Assembly (NCBI GenBank): GCA_017392945.1
Contig: JAFOSK010000066.1
Coordinates: 41,640 to 105,639 of the forward strand
From: Treponema sp.
GTDB lineage: Bacteria; Spirochaetota; Spirochaetia; Treponematales; Treponemataceae
DNA: 64,000 bases
Direction of reading: 5' to 3'
The notes beneath the pieces were generated by a model. That model searched no databases. It had not been told where the DNA came from and worked only from the letters and a program-made list of their open reading frames with translations. Shown piece by piece: positions 1 through 9,878 of this stretch; the stretch's first letter is position 1, and every line of letters starts with the position of its first letter. A program made the translations under genes and the position numbers.

Positions 1-224
1 ATTATTTTGTTCCTGATATTATGGAACTTTTAAAACTTGATACAATTGATATTCCTGAAAACCGCCGCATTGGATTCAGTATGGGTATAAGTACAAATCT
101 TGATACCGGAAGTTGTGATGATCTTGATCTTGTTGTTCAGAATGCGGACAAAGCTTTGTACTATTCAAAGGAACACTGTAAAGGTTCTGTTTCAGTTTGG
201 CGTGATATAAAAGATAAGCTTTGA
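1..224 (+). CDS. C-terminal fragment of a GGDEF-domain protein (partial at left edge)
   Basis: The reading frame is open from the window edge (first full codon at base 3) to the TGA at 222-224. The visible 74 residues match the end of a GGDEF (diguanylate cyclase) domain: a GFSMGIS strand, then the helix NADKALYYSKEHCKGSVSVW, which resembles the usual 'ADxALYxAKxxGKN' ending. The catalytic GGDEF motif lies outside the window, so activity cannot be judged. If active, it would make cyclic di-GMP from two GTP. The gene ends about 150 bases before the next start. The ATG at 21 is internal to the domain and is not a real start. Confidence 0.7.
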   Translation, partial: YFVPDIMELLKLDTIDIPENRRIGFSMGISTNLDTGSCDDLDLVVQNADKALYYSKEHCKGSVSVWRDIKDKL

Positions 225-373
225 TATTCTTTAACAGCCTGAATATCTGGATTGAGAAAAGCCTGAAAATAACTGAAGAAAATATTGAAATTAATTTTCT
301 GAATGATTTTACAAAGCTGACATTAAGAAGAGAAATCTGTTTCAAAAATACTCTTTTGTGATAGAATAAATTT

Positions 374-823
374 ATGTATATGTGTATTTTGAATAATCTC
401 ATGTGGTTTTGGTTGGCCGTAATGGTTGCTTGCGTAATTGTAGAAGCCGTTACCGTTTTTTCTCTTACTACTGTTTGGGGTGCAATTTCTGCGCTGGTCA
501 TGATTTTTGTAAGCAGAACCCGGCTTCCGTTTTTGTGGCAGATTATTTTGTTTCTTGTAATGACGATTTTGCTGATTGTTTTCACACGTCCTTTTGCAAT
601 AAAAAAATTTGGTATCGGTTCTGTAAAAACGAACGTTGATTCGATGCTGGGGCAGGAAGTTATTCTTGTAAAAAAGATTTCGGCATTTGAAAAAGGCGAA
701 GCAAAGGCAAAAAATGGGGTTGTCTGGACTGCAAAAAGCTCTGACGATTCCGAAATAAAAGCCGGTTCCGTCTGTATTATTGTCGGAATCGAAGGAAACA
801 CCCTGTGCGTCCGCAAAAAATAA
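374..823 (+). CDS. NfeD-family membrane protein
   Basis: 149 residues. The N-terminal half has two or three hydrophobic segments (about residues 8-30, 32-48 and 52-73). The C-terminal half (about 85-148) is a small beta-rich domain starting near MLGQEV and ending NTLCVRKK, as in the OB-fold domain of short NfeD proteins. NfeD proteins work with SPFH/stomatin-type proteins in membrane microdomains, and the next gene encodes exactly such a protein, so the pairing supports the call. No strong ribosome binding site precedes the ATG at 374; the ATG two codons later is an alternative. The protease domain of long NfeD proteins is absent. Function beyond membrane organisation is not established. Confidence 0.8.
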   Translation: MYMCILNNLMWFWLAVMVACVIVEAVTVFSLTTVWGAISALVMIFVSRTRLPFLWQIILFLVMTILLIVFTRPFAIKKFGIGSVKTNVDSMLGQEVILVKKISAFEKGEAKAKNGVVWTAKSSDDSEIKAGSVCIIVGIEGNTLCVRKK

Positions 824-888
824 AGTTTTTTAATCTGTCTAAAAATTAAAATCAGTCATACTGATAAAAAAAATAAGGAGAAATGTAT

Positions 889-1773
889 ATGATGTGGGTT
901 ATTGCCGGTATTCTGGTTGTGGTGCTTATTCTTATTCTTGTGAATGTAAGAATTGTTCCTCAGTCAAAAGCGTTTGTTATTGAACGTTTGGGAGCTTATA
1001 GTTCAACATGGAACGTAGGATTGCATGTAAAACTGCCTTTTATTGATTCAATTGCAAATACAATGTCGCTGAAAGAGCGTGTAATGGATTTTGAACCTCA
1101 GCCGGTTATTACAAAAGATAATGTAACGATGCAGATTGATACTGTTGTTTACAGTCAGATTACTGATCCAAAACTGTATACTTACGGAGTTGAAAATCCT
1201 ATAAATGCGCTTGAAAATCTTACTGCTACAACTTTGAGAAATATTATTGGTGAACTTGAACTTGATGAAACTCTTACAAGCCGCGATGTTATAAATTCAA
1301 GGATGAGGTCGATTCTTGATGAAGCAACTGATCCGTGGGGAATTAAGGTTACACGTGTTGAAGTAAAGAATATTGAACCCCCTCAGGCAATCCGAGAAGC
1401 AATGGAAAAGCAGATGCGTGCAGAACGAGAACGCCGCGAGCAGATTCTTATTGCGGAAGGACACAAGCAGTCTGCAATTCTTGAAGCAGAAGGAAAAAAA
1501 CAGGCTCTGATTCTTGAAGCAGAAGCGCAGAAAGAAGCTGCTGTTCAGAAGGCAAAAGGTGAAGCCGAAGCAATTCTTGAAGTTCAGAAAGCTACAGCTC
1601 AAGGACTTGTTATGATCCGGGAATCCGCTCCTGATGATGCTGTTCTTAAGCTACGTGCAATGGAAGCTTTTGAAAAAGCAGCTGACGGTAAGGCAACAAA
1701 GATCATAATTCCTTCGGAAATTCAGGGAATTGCTGGGCTTGTTGCAGGTATTTCTGAAATTGCCGCGAAATAG
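889..1773 (+). CDS. SPFH-domain (slipin/stomatin/QmcA-like) membrane protein
   Basis: 294 residues. One N-terminal membrane helix (about residues 2-20) is followed by an SPFH/Band 7 domain (about 22-180; note RIVPQSKAFVIERLGAY and NPINALENLTATTLRNIIGE) and a long Ala/Glu/Lys-rich coiled coil (about 165-245) with repeated 'EAEGKKQALILEAEAQKEAA'-style heptads. Such proteins form large membrane rings or scaffolds and act with NfeD partners, here the gene just upstream. Three in-frame ATGs are close together at 883, 889 and 892. The AAGGAG at 875-880 is only 2 bases from the first but 8 from the second, so 889 is chosen. Very likely co-transcribed with the NfeD gene. Confidence 0.85.
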   Translation: MMWVIAGILVVVLILILVNVRIVPQSKAFVIERLGAYSSTWNVGLHVKLPFIDSIANTMSLKERVMDFEPQPVITKDNVTMQIDTVVYSQITDPKLYTYGVENPINALENLTATTLRNIIGELELDETLTSRDVINSRMRSILDEATDPWGIKVTRVEVKNIEPPQAIREAMEKQMRAERERREQILIAEGHKQSAILEAEGKKQALILEAEAQKEAAVQKAKGEAEAILEVQKATAQGLVMIRESAPDDAVLKLRAMEAFEKAADGKATKIIIPSEIQGIAGLVAGISEIAAK

Positions 1774-1823
1774 ATTTTTGGCTCTGAATTTAAAAATAAT
1801 GTAGAGTTCTATAGGAGAGGACA

Positions 1824-4800
1824 ATGAAACTTTTTTCTCGTTTTATAATTTTGTTTGCAGGGTGCTTATGCCTTTATTCTTGTTCAGGACGTTCGAATGC
1901 TGATGAAATTGTTACCGAGGAGGGGTTTGATTTTTCTTCTCCTATAAATCAGAAAGTAAATCTTTTTTCTGACGGTAAGTACGAATATGCTGAATACGGT
2001 TCTGCATTTGAGCCTGATTACAGGCCGGTTGTACCTGAAAAAGAGCCGGTTGCAAAAAAACTGAGCACTATATTTGCCCGGGCAAAAAACAGTAGAATTG
2101 AGCTTTCTGATGCAGTAAGGGAACTTTCAAAGTATGCAGTAAAATACAATGAAAAACGGATTTCTATAAAAGAGCTGGCAAATCTGGAAAGTACAGAGGA
2201 ATCTTCATATTGGGAAGAAAAATTGGAAGACCAGGATTCCTTTGTTCCGGAAGAGAATGCTGAGCAACCTGAAAAAAAAGAAGAGACAGAAGCTAAGTTT
2301 CTTTATGCAAGCTTCAGCCGTAAAATGATTCCTTATGACGGCGAAAAAAGCGATGTTTTTTTTATAGATTTTTCATCTGAGCCTGATTATGAGTCTTTGA
2401 TCGGAAACATTACCGTTGATAAAATTGAAGTAAAGCAAAGAAATATGGAGTTGGAGGGCAGGCGGCTTAAAATCTTTGATCTGCCTTTGAAAGATTACGG
2501 AAGAAATTATTTTGTCGTTCTTAGTGACGGCGTAAAAGATAAAAAAGGACGTGAAATTGCCTGGTCTGCCAGCAGAGGAGAAATTTTCCGTCCAAAGCCG
2601 GCGTCTTATTTTAAGCTTTGTGATGAAGGAAACAAAATAATGGAAGCCCAGTTTCCCCACAGGCTTGTATTTGAATTTCAGAATCTGAAAGGAAAAAGTG
2701 CATGGTATTTAAAGTCCTTGCGCAATCCGTTAAAAAAAATCTGGGCTGAAGAAGATTGCGAAAATAACGGTAAGATTTTTTCTTCTAAAGAATTGCCTTC
2801 AGAAGAAAATGGCAGACCTCATGTTCAGGATGTAGATTTTGATGAATTCCTTGATGACGGTTATGGCTGGCTCAGTTTTAAGGCAGAATACGATTATGAT
2901 GAATTTGATTATTATGACAAAGAATATAAGCTGAATCATAACAGCTCAAATCTGAATATTCAGGTTACGGATCTAGGTGTTACAGCCCGTATTGGAATAA
3001 ACAAGGTTGTTGTTCTTGTAAAAAAAATGTCTACAAATGAACCGGTTTCGGATGCAGATGTATATTTTTATTTTAACAGCAGGAATCCTGATTTTGATGT
3101 TGAAAAAACGGCTAAGAATGCAAAATGCGAAGAATTTATTGTGTGCGGAAAAACTGATGCAAAAGGATTTGCTGTCATTCCTGTACCGGAAAAAAAAGCA
3201 GGTCTTATAGAAAGCCTTGCGGAAAAAGATTTTGTTCCTTCTATACTGATATGTGCTGGTAAGGATAAACTAACTTTTTGGCCAAATGATCATTCTTGGA
3301 ACGATGGAATCCAAGAGGCGCGCAGAGTAAAGAATAGAATTTTTATGTTCTGTGATCGCGGTCTTTATAAACCTGGAGAAACTGTTACTTTCAGGGGAAT
3401 TGATAAGAATTTAAGTACAGGAACGCTTTCTTCTTATGAAGGGCCTTACAGAGTTTGCCTAAAAAGTGACAGGTGGAATGACAAGACTGAGTACGGCGTG
3501 ATTAACGGACATACAGCTGAGAGCGGCGGTTTTTACGGTTCCTTTGAGCTGCCGGAAAATCTTACTCCTGGTTATTACAGGTTATGTTATATGCGCCAGA
3601 ATGGAGTGCAGCCTTCATGGGGGTATCATCAGACAATTTATTTTTCTGTTCGGTATTTTGAAGGTGCAAAGTCCACGACTGATATTGAAATTCCTGATCT
3701 GAATTATTTTGGCGGAAAAAGAATAAGTGCAAAGATTTCTTCTGTATACCTTGCAGGGGGCGTGCTTGCTGATGCGGAATGTAAGGTAAACTGGTTTAAG
3801 AATCCGTTCCGCTTTGATCCTGAAACACCGGAAACCAAGGGATATGTTTTCTGTCCTGAAGAAAACAAGGGTTATAGAAAACTCGTATGCGAAGAAAAAA
3901 CAAAGCTTGATTCTTCTGGTACATTGAGGGTTGCCTGCAGTACGGAAAAAATCACAGACGGATTCCCTGCAAAGTACCGGCTGGAGGCAAATGTCACTGA
4001 TGACAGTAATCAGCAGCTTTGCTCCTATAAGGATATTGTGGTTCATCCAGCGGCATATTATATAGGGCTTGCAATGCCGTATGTAAATGGTTTTTGCGAA
4101 ACAGGTAAAAAAATAGATTTCTCATATCTGCTGGTTAATCCAGAAGGTAAAAAAGTTCCGCCGTCCTTTGTAAACGGCAAATTGAATTATGAAGTTAAGC
4201 GTATAACATGGGAATTGAGCAGTGTCAATGGAATCGATGATGATGTCTATTCAAATTATCATAAGGTTTTGTCTTCTGTAGATAAGGGAAGTATAAAACC
4301 TTCTGAAGATGGAATGATTTCGTTCACGCCGAAAAAATCCGGTGAATACGTACTGTCTGTTTTTGGAGTTGATAACGACGGAAATAATGTTATTACTGAT
4401 TATGAATTCTATGTAACAGGTCAGGATTCTTATTGGTTCAGCCGGGGTTCTTCAGAAAATATTGATATTAGTTTTGATAAGAAAATTTACAATCCGGGGG
4501 ATACTGCAAAGATTCTTTTAAAATCTTCTTTGCCAAAAGGTGATTATATGATCACTGTGGAAAGAGAAGGTATTTATACGCAAGAATTAAGGCATTTTGA
4601 CTTTCCTTGTAATGTAATAGAAATTCCAGTTGCAAGAAATTATGTTCCGGTGGTTTATGTTTGCGTGGCTTCGTATTCTGTGCGCACAAAAAAGCCGGAT
4701 TATGAATACGGCGAAAAGGATATGGATAAGCCGAAGGGGTATTTTGGCCAGGAACGGCTTATTGTTAATCCTTATGCAAATGCATTTTCTATTGAAGTGA

Positions 4801-7235
4801 ACACTGATAAGGCTGTTTACCGTCCTGGGGAAACTGCAAAGGTAATGCTTAAGGCAACGAAGAACGGAAAGCCTCTTTCTGGTGCTGAACTGACGGTCAT
4901 GGGAGTAGACCGTTCTGTCCTTGATCTTATAAATTATCACGTTGAAAATCCTTTGGAATTTTTCTATGACCCTTACAGTTATTCTCATTGTGTTACCGGC
5001 GGTGATTCCCGCAATATGCTTATGGATCCTGTGGTTTACGCAATAAAAAATCTTGTAGGCGGAGATGCTTCTGAAACAAAGGATGATGATATACGAAAGG
5101 ACTTCCGTCCCACGGCTTTTTTTGAACCGGCTGTTACTACTGATCAGGAAGGCAGGGCGGAGCTGAGTTTTGTCGTTCCAAGTCAGTTAACTACATTCCG
5201 CGTTACGGCAATCGGAGTGCGCGGAAATCTGTTCGGTATTCAAGAAGATGAATTCGGTGTACGGAATCCTATAAACGTTCAGTCGGTTCAGCCAAGACGC
5301 TTAAGAGTACGAGATACAGCAGAGTGCGGAGTGCTTATTACGAATCTTTCAGAATCAGATGCTTCTGTCGATGTTTCTGTTGAAATAAGACCTTCTGAAA
5401 AAGATTCAGAAGAAGATATAGAAGCCGGGCTTGTTACCGTTCATGGAGATGCTTTTATAGACGGAGAAAGCAGAAAATCCGTTGTAGTAGGAGCGGGTTC
5501 ATCTGCCGCGCTATATTATTCTGTTGCGGCAAAAAAATCCGGTATGGTCGATCTTATTTATACTGTTGATTCGCCGGTTTTAAGCGAAACGCTTCTTTCT
5601 CAAATTCAAATAGAAGATTCCTACAGTATGGAGGCAATTTCGTGCAGCGGCTCTTTGGATGATTCCAATAAACTTGTTGCTACGGATGACAAGATAGTCA
5701 TTCCTTCCTGGGCAGAAAACGGTAATGGTTCCGTGGAGCTCACTCTTGATTCAACAAGGCTGGGGCTGCTTTCTTCGGCTGTGAATTATGTATTTGATTA
5801 TCCTTATGGATGTACGGAGCAAAGGGCTTCTAAAATTCTTCCGCTGCTTTTATTTAAGGATCACATAAAAGTATTCGGCATGGATTCAAAAGTCAGAAGC
5901 ATTAAATCTGTGGTAAAGAATCATTTTGCATATCTAAAGAAAATCCAGCATATTGACGGCGGATTCGGCTATTGGGAATGCAGCAGGGATTCAGATCCTT
6001 ATGTTTCGCTCAGAACGGCACATTTGTATTACGTTGCGCTTAATTCCGGTTATTCTGAGTCGGAACTTAAGATCAATAGGTTTTCGTTGCTTAATTATAT
6101 TATAGGAATTGATTCCGATGAATTGAATTCGGATTTTATTACTGCGTACAAATATTATGTCCTTTCTTTGTTCTTCAGGGATGATTATTCACGGGAAATT
6201 AAAAAGGCCTATGCATTTGCATCAGGCAAGTCTTATGTTGATACGAGTGCAATTGCCCTGCTGGGAATTACGGCATTAAAGGAAAAAAATATTGATCTTG
6301 GTGCAAAGATATTTGAAAAGCTAAAGGAATGCGTTCAGACTACCAATAATCCTGAAAATCTGGCGTATGCGCTCAAATTTGCAATAGGCATGGATCCTGA
6401 TTCCGCTTTTGTAGATGAGCTGCTTATGCGCGTTCTTCTTGCAAAAAAGGCCGGTTATTGGGAGAATACCCGCGCAACTGCCGCCGTATTCGATTCTGTA
6501 GAAGATTATATAAAGGCCCGTAATCTGGATGCACTTGATCTTACTGCTAAAATTGGAATTGAAGGAACCGAACTGTTAAAAGAAAGCTTCAAAGGACCGG
6601 GAGCGCAGCCTGTAAGCAAAAACTTTGCCTTTGATGGTGAAGAACTTGCGGCTTTGCCTAGGAATAAGGTTCTGTCTTTGGATGTTTCAAAAGAAGGAAC
6701 AGGAAGATTGTATTATTCTGCATTTATGAAATTTGCGCTTCCTGCAGAACTTATGAATTCCAGGGACAGCGGAATTTATGTGGGATACAGTATAATTGAT
6801 TCTGAGACAGGAAAAGAAATAAAGCCTGCGGAAGGAAGCAAGGTTGTTGAACTTGAAAGAGGAAGAACCTATAGCGCAAAAATTACGCTTTCTACTAAGA
6901 AAGAACGTCAATTTCTTGCGCTCAGGGCACCGGTTCCAAGCGGTGCAGAAATTCTTGACGCTCATTTTGAAACAACTTCTTCGGCAGCAGAAATAAAAAA
7001 ACATGCTGACGGCAAGGGTCGCTATGCATGGACAAAAAGAATGAGCAACGAAGTCTTGTATGATAATGAAGCTCAGTTCTTCTGGGATTTTTATTCTCCT
7101 GGAAAATATGAACTTGAATTCCAATTCAGGGCTGCCCGTCGTGGTGTATATCCTGTTCCTCCTGTAATGGCGGAATGTATGTACCAGCCGGAAGTATTCG
7201 GAAGAAGCGACGGATATCTGTTCGTAATAAGATGA
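1824..7235 (+). CDS. Bacterial alpha-2-macroglobulin, large lipoprotein (YfhM-like)
   Basis: 1803 residues. The N-terminal signal ends in a lipobox (CLCLYSC), so the protein is probably lipid-anchored in the envelope. MG-like beta domains fill the first two thirds. RPTAFFEPAV and the following TTDQEGRAELSFVVPSQ match the MG7/alpha-2-macroglobulin region. The thioester motif YGCTEQ (Cys at about residue 1330) opens the TED helical domain, which contains the DGGFGYWE repeat. These proteins trap proteases and are thought to guard the periplasm. The stop overlaps the start of the PBP1C gene by four bases (ATGA), the same partnership as yfhM-pbpC in Proteobacteria. RBS is AGGAGAGG before the ATG at 1824. 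The intact CxEQ places it in the thioester class rather than the thioester-less class. Confidence 0.92.
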   Translation: MKLFSRFIILFAGCLCLYSCSGRSNADEIVTEEGFDFSSPINQKVNLFSDGKYEYAEYGSAFEPDYRPVVPEKEPVAKKLSTIFARAKNSRIELSDAVRELSKYAVKYNEKRISIKELANLESTEESSYWEEKLEDQDSFVPEENAEQPEKKEETEAKFLYASFSRKMIPYDGEKSDVFFIDFSSEPDYESLIGNITVDKIEVKQRNMELEGRRLKIFDLPLKDYGRNYFVVLSDGVKDKKGREIAWSASRGEIFRPKPASYFKLCDEGNKIMEAQFPHRLVFEFQNLKGKSAWYLKSLRNPLKKIWAEEDCENNGKIFSSKELPSEENGRPHVQDVDFDEFLDDGYGWLSFKAEYDYDEFDYYDKEYKLNHNSSNLNIQVTDLGVTARIGINKVVVLVKKMSTNEPVSDADVYFYFNSRNPDFDVEKTAKNAKCEEFIVCGKTDAKGFAVIPVPEKKAGLIESLAEKDFVPSILICAGKDKLTFWPNDHSWNDGIQEARRVKNRIFMFCDRGLYKPGETVTFRGIDKNLSTGTLSSYEGPYRVCLKSDRWNDKTEYGVINGHTAESGGFYGSFELPENLTPGYYRLCYMRQNGVQPSWGYHQTIYFSVRYFEGAKSTTDIEIPDLNYFGGKRISAKISSVYLAGGVLADAECKVNWFKNPFRFDPETPETKGYVFCPEENKGYRKLVCEEKTKLDSSGTLRVACSTEKITDGFPAKYRLEANVTDDSNQQLCSYKDIVVHPAAYYIGLAMPYVNGFCETGKKIDFSYLLVNPEGKKVPPSFVNGKLNYEVKRITWELSSVNGIDDDVYSNYHKVLSSVDKGSIKPSEDGMISFTPKKSGEYVLSVFGVDNDGNNVITDYEFYVTGQDSYWFSRGSSENIDISFDKKIYNPGDTAKILLKSSLPKGDYMITVEREGIYTQELRHFDFPCNVIEIPVARNYVPVVYVCVASYSVRTKKPDYEYGEKDMDKPKGYFGQERLIVNPYANAFSIEVNTDKAVYRPGETAKVMLKATKNGKPLSGAELTVMGVDRSVLDLINYHVENPLEFFYDPYSYSHCVTGGDSRNMLMDPVVYAIKNLVGGDASETKDDDIRKDFRPTAFFEPAVTTDQEGRAELSFVVPSQLTTFRVTAIGVRGNLFGIQEDEFGVRNPINVQSVQPRRLRVRDTAECGVLITNLSESDASVDVSVEIRPSEKDSEEDIEAGLVTVHGDAFIDGESRKSVVVGAGSSAALYYSVAAKKSGMVDLIYTVDSPVLSETLLSQIQIEDSYSMEAISCSGSLDDSNKLVATDDKIVIPSWAENGNGSVELTLDSTRLGLLSSAVNYVFDYPYGCTEQRASKILPLLLFKDHIKVFGMDSKVRSIKSVVKNHFAYLKKIQHIDGGFGYWECSRDSDPYVSLRTAHLYYVALNSGYSESELKINRFSLLNYIIGIDSDELNSDFITAYKYYVLSLFFRDDYSREIKKAYAFASGKSYVDTSAIALLGITALKEKNIDLGAKIFEKLKECVQTTNNPENLAYALKFAIGMDPDSAFVDELLMRVLLAKKAGYWENTRATAAVFDSVEDYIKARNLDALDLTAKIGIEGTELLKESFKGPGAQPVSKNFAFDGEELAALPRNKVLSLDVSKEGTGRLYYSAFMKFALPAELMNSRDSGIYVGYSIIDSETGKEIKPAEGSKVVELERGRTYSAKITLSTKKERQFLALRAPVPSGAEILDAHFETTSSAAEIKKHADGKGRYAWTKRMSNEVLYDNEAQFFWDFYSPGKYELEFQFRAARRGVYPVPPVMAECMYQPEVFGRSDGYLFVIR

Positions 7236-9550
7236 TATTTAACTTAAGAAAAATAACGGAAAAGAACCGTGCCTATAAAAAATTTGCAGCTATTGCAAAG
7301 CGGCCTGTTTTTATGGCCGTAGGTACGTTCTTTGTTGCTTTTATTGCATTACGTATTTTTTTTGCCGTTTTGCCTTACCCGGAGCTGACGGCTTTTGAGC
7401 AGCGTATTGTAAGCACCCGCATTTATGACAGGAACGGCTTGCTTTTGCAGATTATACCGCTAGAAAACGGTCTCCGCCGGGAATTTGTAGATTATAAGCA
7501 GATTCCGCGCAATGTGCGGAAAATTTTCATACGTTCGGAAGACCGTCGTTTTTATTTTCATCCGGGAGTTGATCCTTTTTCTGTTCTGCGTGCATCCGTT
7601 CAGAATGGGATTTCGGGAAAAAAAGTTTCCGGGGCTTCTACAATTACAATGCAGCTTGCGCGTATGGTCAGTCCTTCTTGCGGGCGGACTTTTACGGCAA
7701 AAATCTACGATTCAATAAATGCGTTCAGAATAGAGTCAAAACTTTCAAAGCGGCGCATACTTGAACTTTATCTGAATAATGTACCGTTTGGGAAAAACAC
7801 AGAGGGCGTAGCTTCTGCGGCCCGCAGATTCTTTGCAAAAAATTTGAATGAGCTTACAAAAGAGGAAATTTGCTGCCTTGCAGTTATTTTGCGGAGCCCG
7901 ACAAATTACGATCCGATTGAAAATCCTGAAAATTGTGCTTTTGCGGCATCAAGATTGCGCGTGCCCGGCGTTTCCCGGGAGGCTTTAATGTCCGCCGCTG
8001 CCGCCGCCCGTTCTTTTATCTATCCTGATTTTTTTCCGCATTATATAAATTTCCTTAAAAGTGAATTTCCTGAAAAATTCATGCGGCAGGCAGAGCTTCA
8101 TCTTTGCTGCGATTTGGAAATACAATGCTTTTCCGAAGCAGCGTTAAAACGCGCTTTGGAAGCTGCTGAATCTTCACGAATAAAAAACGGTGCTCTGCTG
8201 GTAATGGATGTGCGGCGCGGGGAAATTCTTGCGTGGATAGGAAGCAACAATTGGTATGACACAAGCAACGGCGGGCAGATAGACGGAGTTCTTAATAAGG
8301 TGCAGCCTGGTTCCAGCATGAAGCCTTTTTTGTATGCGCTCGCAATGGAAACTCCTGGGGAATCAGGAGAACCAATACTTTCTCCGAACAGCGTACTTGC
8401 TGATATTCCGCGAGAATTCGGAAATGAAAATCTTTACATTCCGCAGAATTTCAACAACCGTTACAATGGCCCGGTTCTTGCAAGAACGGCTCTATCTTCA
8501 AGTTTGAATATTCCGGCGGTTACGCTGCTTGAAAAGATAGGCGTGCAAAAATATATAGAAAAACTTTTGGAATGCGGATTTGATTACCTTGACAATGGAC
8601 GGGATTACGGATTCTCTCTTGCATTAGGAAGTGCTGAAGTCAGCCTTTTTTCGCTTGTTCCTGCATTCAGTATTTTTGCCCGTGATGGAAAATTGATTCC
8701 TCCTGCATATTTAAAAGATTCTAAATTAGCAAAGGCGAAGCAAGTTTTTAAAAGCGATACCGCAAGAATAATCGCATCTTTTCTTTCTGATAAAAAAGCA
8801 AGGGCTTTAGGATTTGGTTATTCCCAGACTTTTGAAACAGAGTATCCTTCAATATTCAAGACAGGAACTGCAAATCAGTTTCAGAGTATTGTAGCTTTGG
8901 GGGAAACAAAAGAATTTGCGGTCGGCGTTTGGATGGGGAATTTTAACGGACACACAGTAATTGGAAAAACCGGAAGCAGCCTGCCTGCTCAAACGGCACG
9001 ACAGATTCTAGACTTTTTACAATTGAAAACAGATACTCCTTTTTCTCAGTTGGAATTTCCCGATCCAGAAAGATATTCGTTAAAAAAGGTTTGTTCCCTT
9101 TCCGGTAAAATACCAAATAGCTTTTGTAAGGAAACCGTTTACGAATATGTAAAAAATGATTCCGTAATTCCAGAATGTGAGTGGCACATTCTGGAAAAGG
9201 ACGGAGTTCATTATAGGGTAAAATATCCAGCGGAATATCAGCAGTGGTTCAGCCTATGGGGAAATACGGATTCCGCATACATAGATTATAATTCCGTGCC
9301 AGTAAAAATTCTTTCTCCTCAGAATGATTCAATTTATTATATAGATTGTTCAAAGCAGACTTTAAATCAAATAATTCCGTTTGAAGTAATAGGCGGTGCA
9401 TCTGATGTTCTTGAAGTTTATGATAATGGTACGCTGGTTTTGGAAAAATCAAGACCGTTCCTGTTTTCGATTCCTGCTGTTCAGGGCATTCATAAGGTAA
9501 TCATAAAAAATGGTACTGAAACTGCAGCCGTGCACTTTAATGTAAAATAG
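7232..9550 (+). CDS. pbpC: Penicillin-binding protein 1C (bifunctional peptidoglycan synthase)
   Basis: 772 residues. A membrane anchor (about 28-48) is followed by a GT51 transglycosylase domain with SEDRRFYFHPGVDP (catalytic Glu), GASTITMQLARM and LYLNNVPFGKNTEGV. The transpeptidase domain follows with PGSSMKPF (catalytic Ser in SxxK), SSSLN (SxN) and KTGTA. A C-terminal beta domain matching BiPBP_C occupies about the last 90 residues. It polymerises and cross-links murein on the outer face of the inner membrane. The start at 7232 gives an ATGA overlap with the macroglobulin gene; an upstream in-frame start at 7175 would lie inside that gene and add unrelated residues. The pair probably forms one operon coupling wall repair to protease defence. 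Confidence 0.93.
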   Translation: MIFNLRKITEKNRAYKKFAAIAKRPVFMAVGTFFVAFIALRIFFAVLPYPELTAFEQRIVSTRIYDRNGLLLQIIPLENGLRREFVDYKQIPRNVRKIFIRSEDRRFYFHPGVDPFSVLRASVQNGISGKKVSGASTITMQLARMVSPSCGRTFTAKIYDSINAFRIESKLSKRRILELYLNNVPFGKNTEGVASAARRFFAKNLNELTKEEICCLAVILRSPTNYDPIENPENCAFAASRLRVPGVSREALMSAAAAARSFIYPDFFPHYINFLKSEFPEKFMRQAELHLCCDLEIQCFSEAALKRALEAAESSRIKNGALLVMDVRRGEILAWIGSNNWYDTSNGGQIDGVLNKVQPGSSMKPFLYALAMETPGESGEPILSPNSVLADIPREFGNENLYIPQNFNNRYNGPVLARTALSSSLNIPAVTLLEKIGVQKYIEKLLECGFDYLDNGRDYGFSLALGSAEVSLFSLVPAFSIFARDGKLIPPAYLKDSKLAKAKQVFKSDTARIIASFLSDKKARALGFGYSQTFETEYPSIFKTGTANQFQSIVALGETKEFAVGVWMGNFNGHTVIGKTGSSLPAQTARQILDFLQLKTDTPFSQLEFPDPERYSLKKVCSLSGKIPNSFCKETVYEYVKNDSVIPECEWHILEKDGVHYRVKYPAEYQQWFSLWGNTDSAYIDYNSVPVKILSPQNDSIYYIDCSKQTLNQIIPFEVIGGASDVLEVYDNGTLVLEKSRPFLFSIPAVQGIHKVIIKNGTETAAVHFNVK

Positions 9551-9878
9551 CTCTAGATAAATATGGCAGAACAAATGGATGTGCCAAATTTCAGTCTATA
9601 AAGTAGCGCTTGCGGCCGTAAGGATATATCTTGAGTGCAGATAAAAGACGTGTGTTTAATCATGCGTAAACCGCAAAAAAAAAGCCTCGGCATTCAGAAG
9701 GGAATTTACGCTTCGTTTTTGCCAATGGCTTTATTTATTCGAGCGGAGGGGCTAATCCTCTGACGCTTGCGTCGTATAAAGGACATTGAACCTGACTGCA
9801 ATCACTTTGCGGGTACAAGTACTACCTTATAAGAACGAACGATACCCCGTATGCTCTGGGACGGGGTACGTTCATTAT
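9551..9878. other. Non-coding spacer with hairpins between pbpC and the aminotransferase
   Basis: 328 bases with no credible gene. It contains small hairpins, for example GACGCTTGCGTC near 9760, and a stem TACCCCGT/ACGGGGTA at about 9843-9868. The latter lies just past the stop of the leftward aminotransferase gene and may end that transcript, although the T-run is poor. The composition is less A+T-rich than the flanking genes, as in other repeat-bearing spacers in this window. No tRNA, tmRNA or RNase P signature was seen. Confidence 0.4.

Noticed and set aside
76..816. Minus-strand open frame of 246 codons across the GGDEF tail and NfeD gene
   Set aside because: Composition is that of an antisense shadow; the plus-strand NfeD and GGDEF products have recognisable domains.
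9551..9878. tmRNA, RNase P RNA or tRNA in the spacer after pbpC
   Set aside because: No TTCGA-type T-loop with CCA end, no tag frame ending in Ala-Ala, and no RNase P core motif was found.
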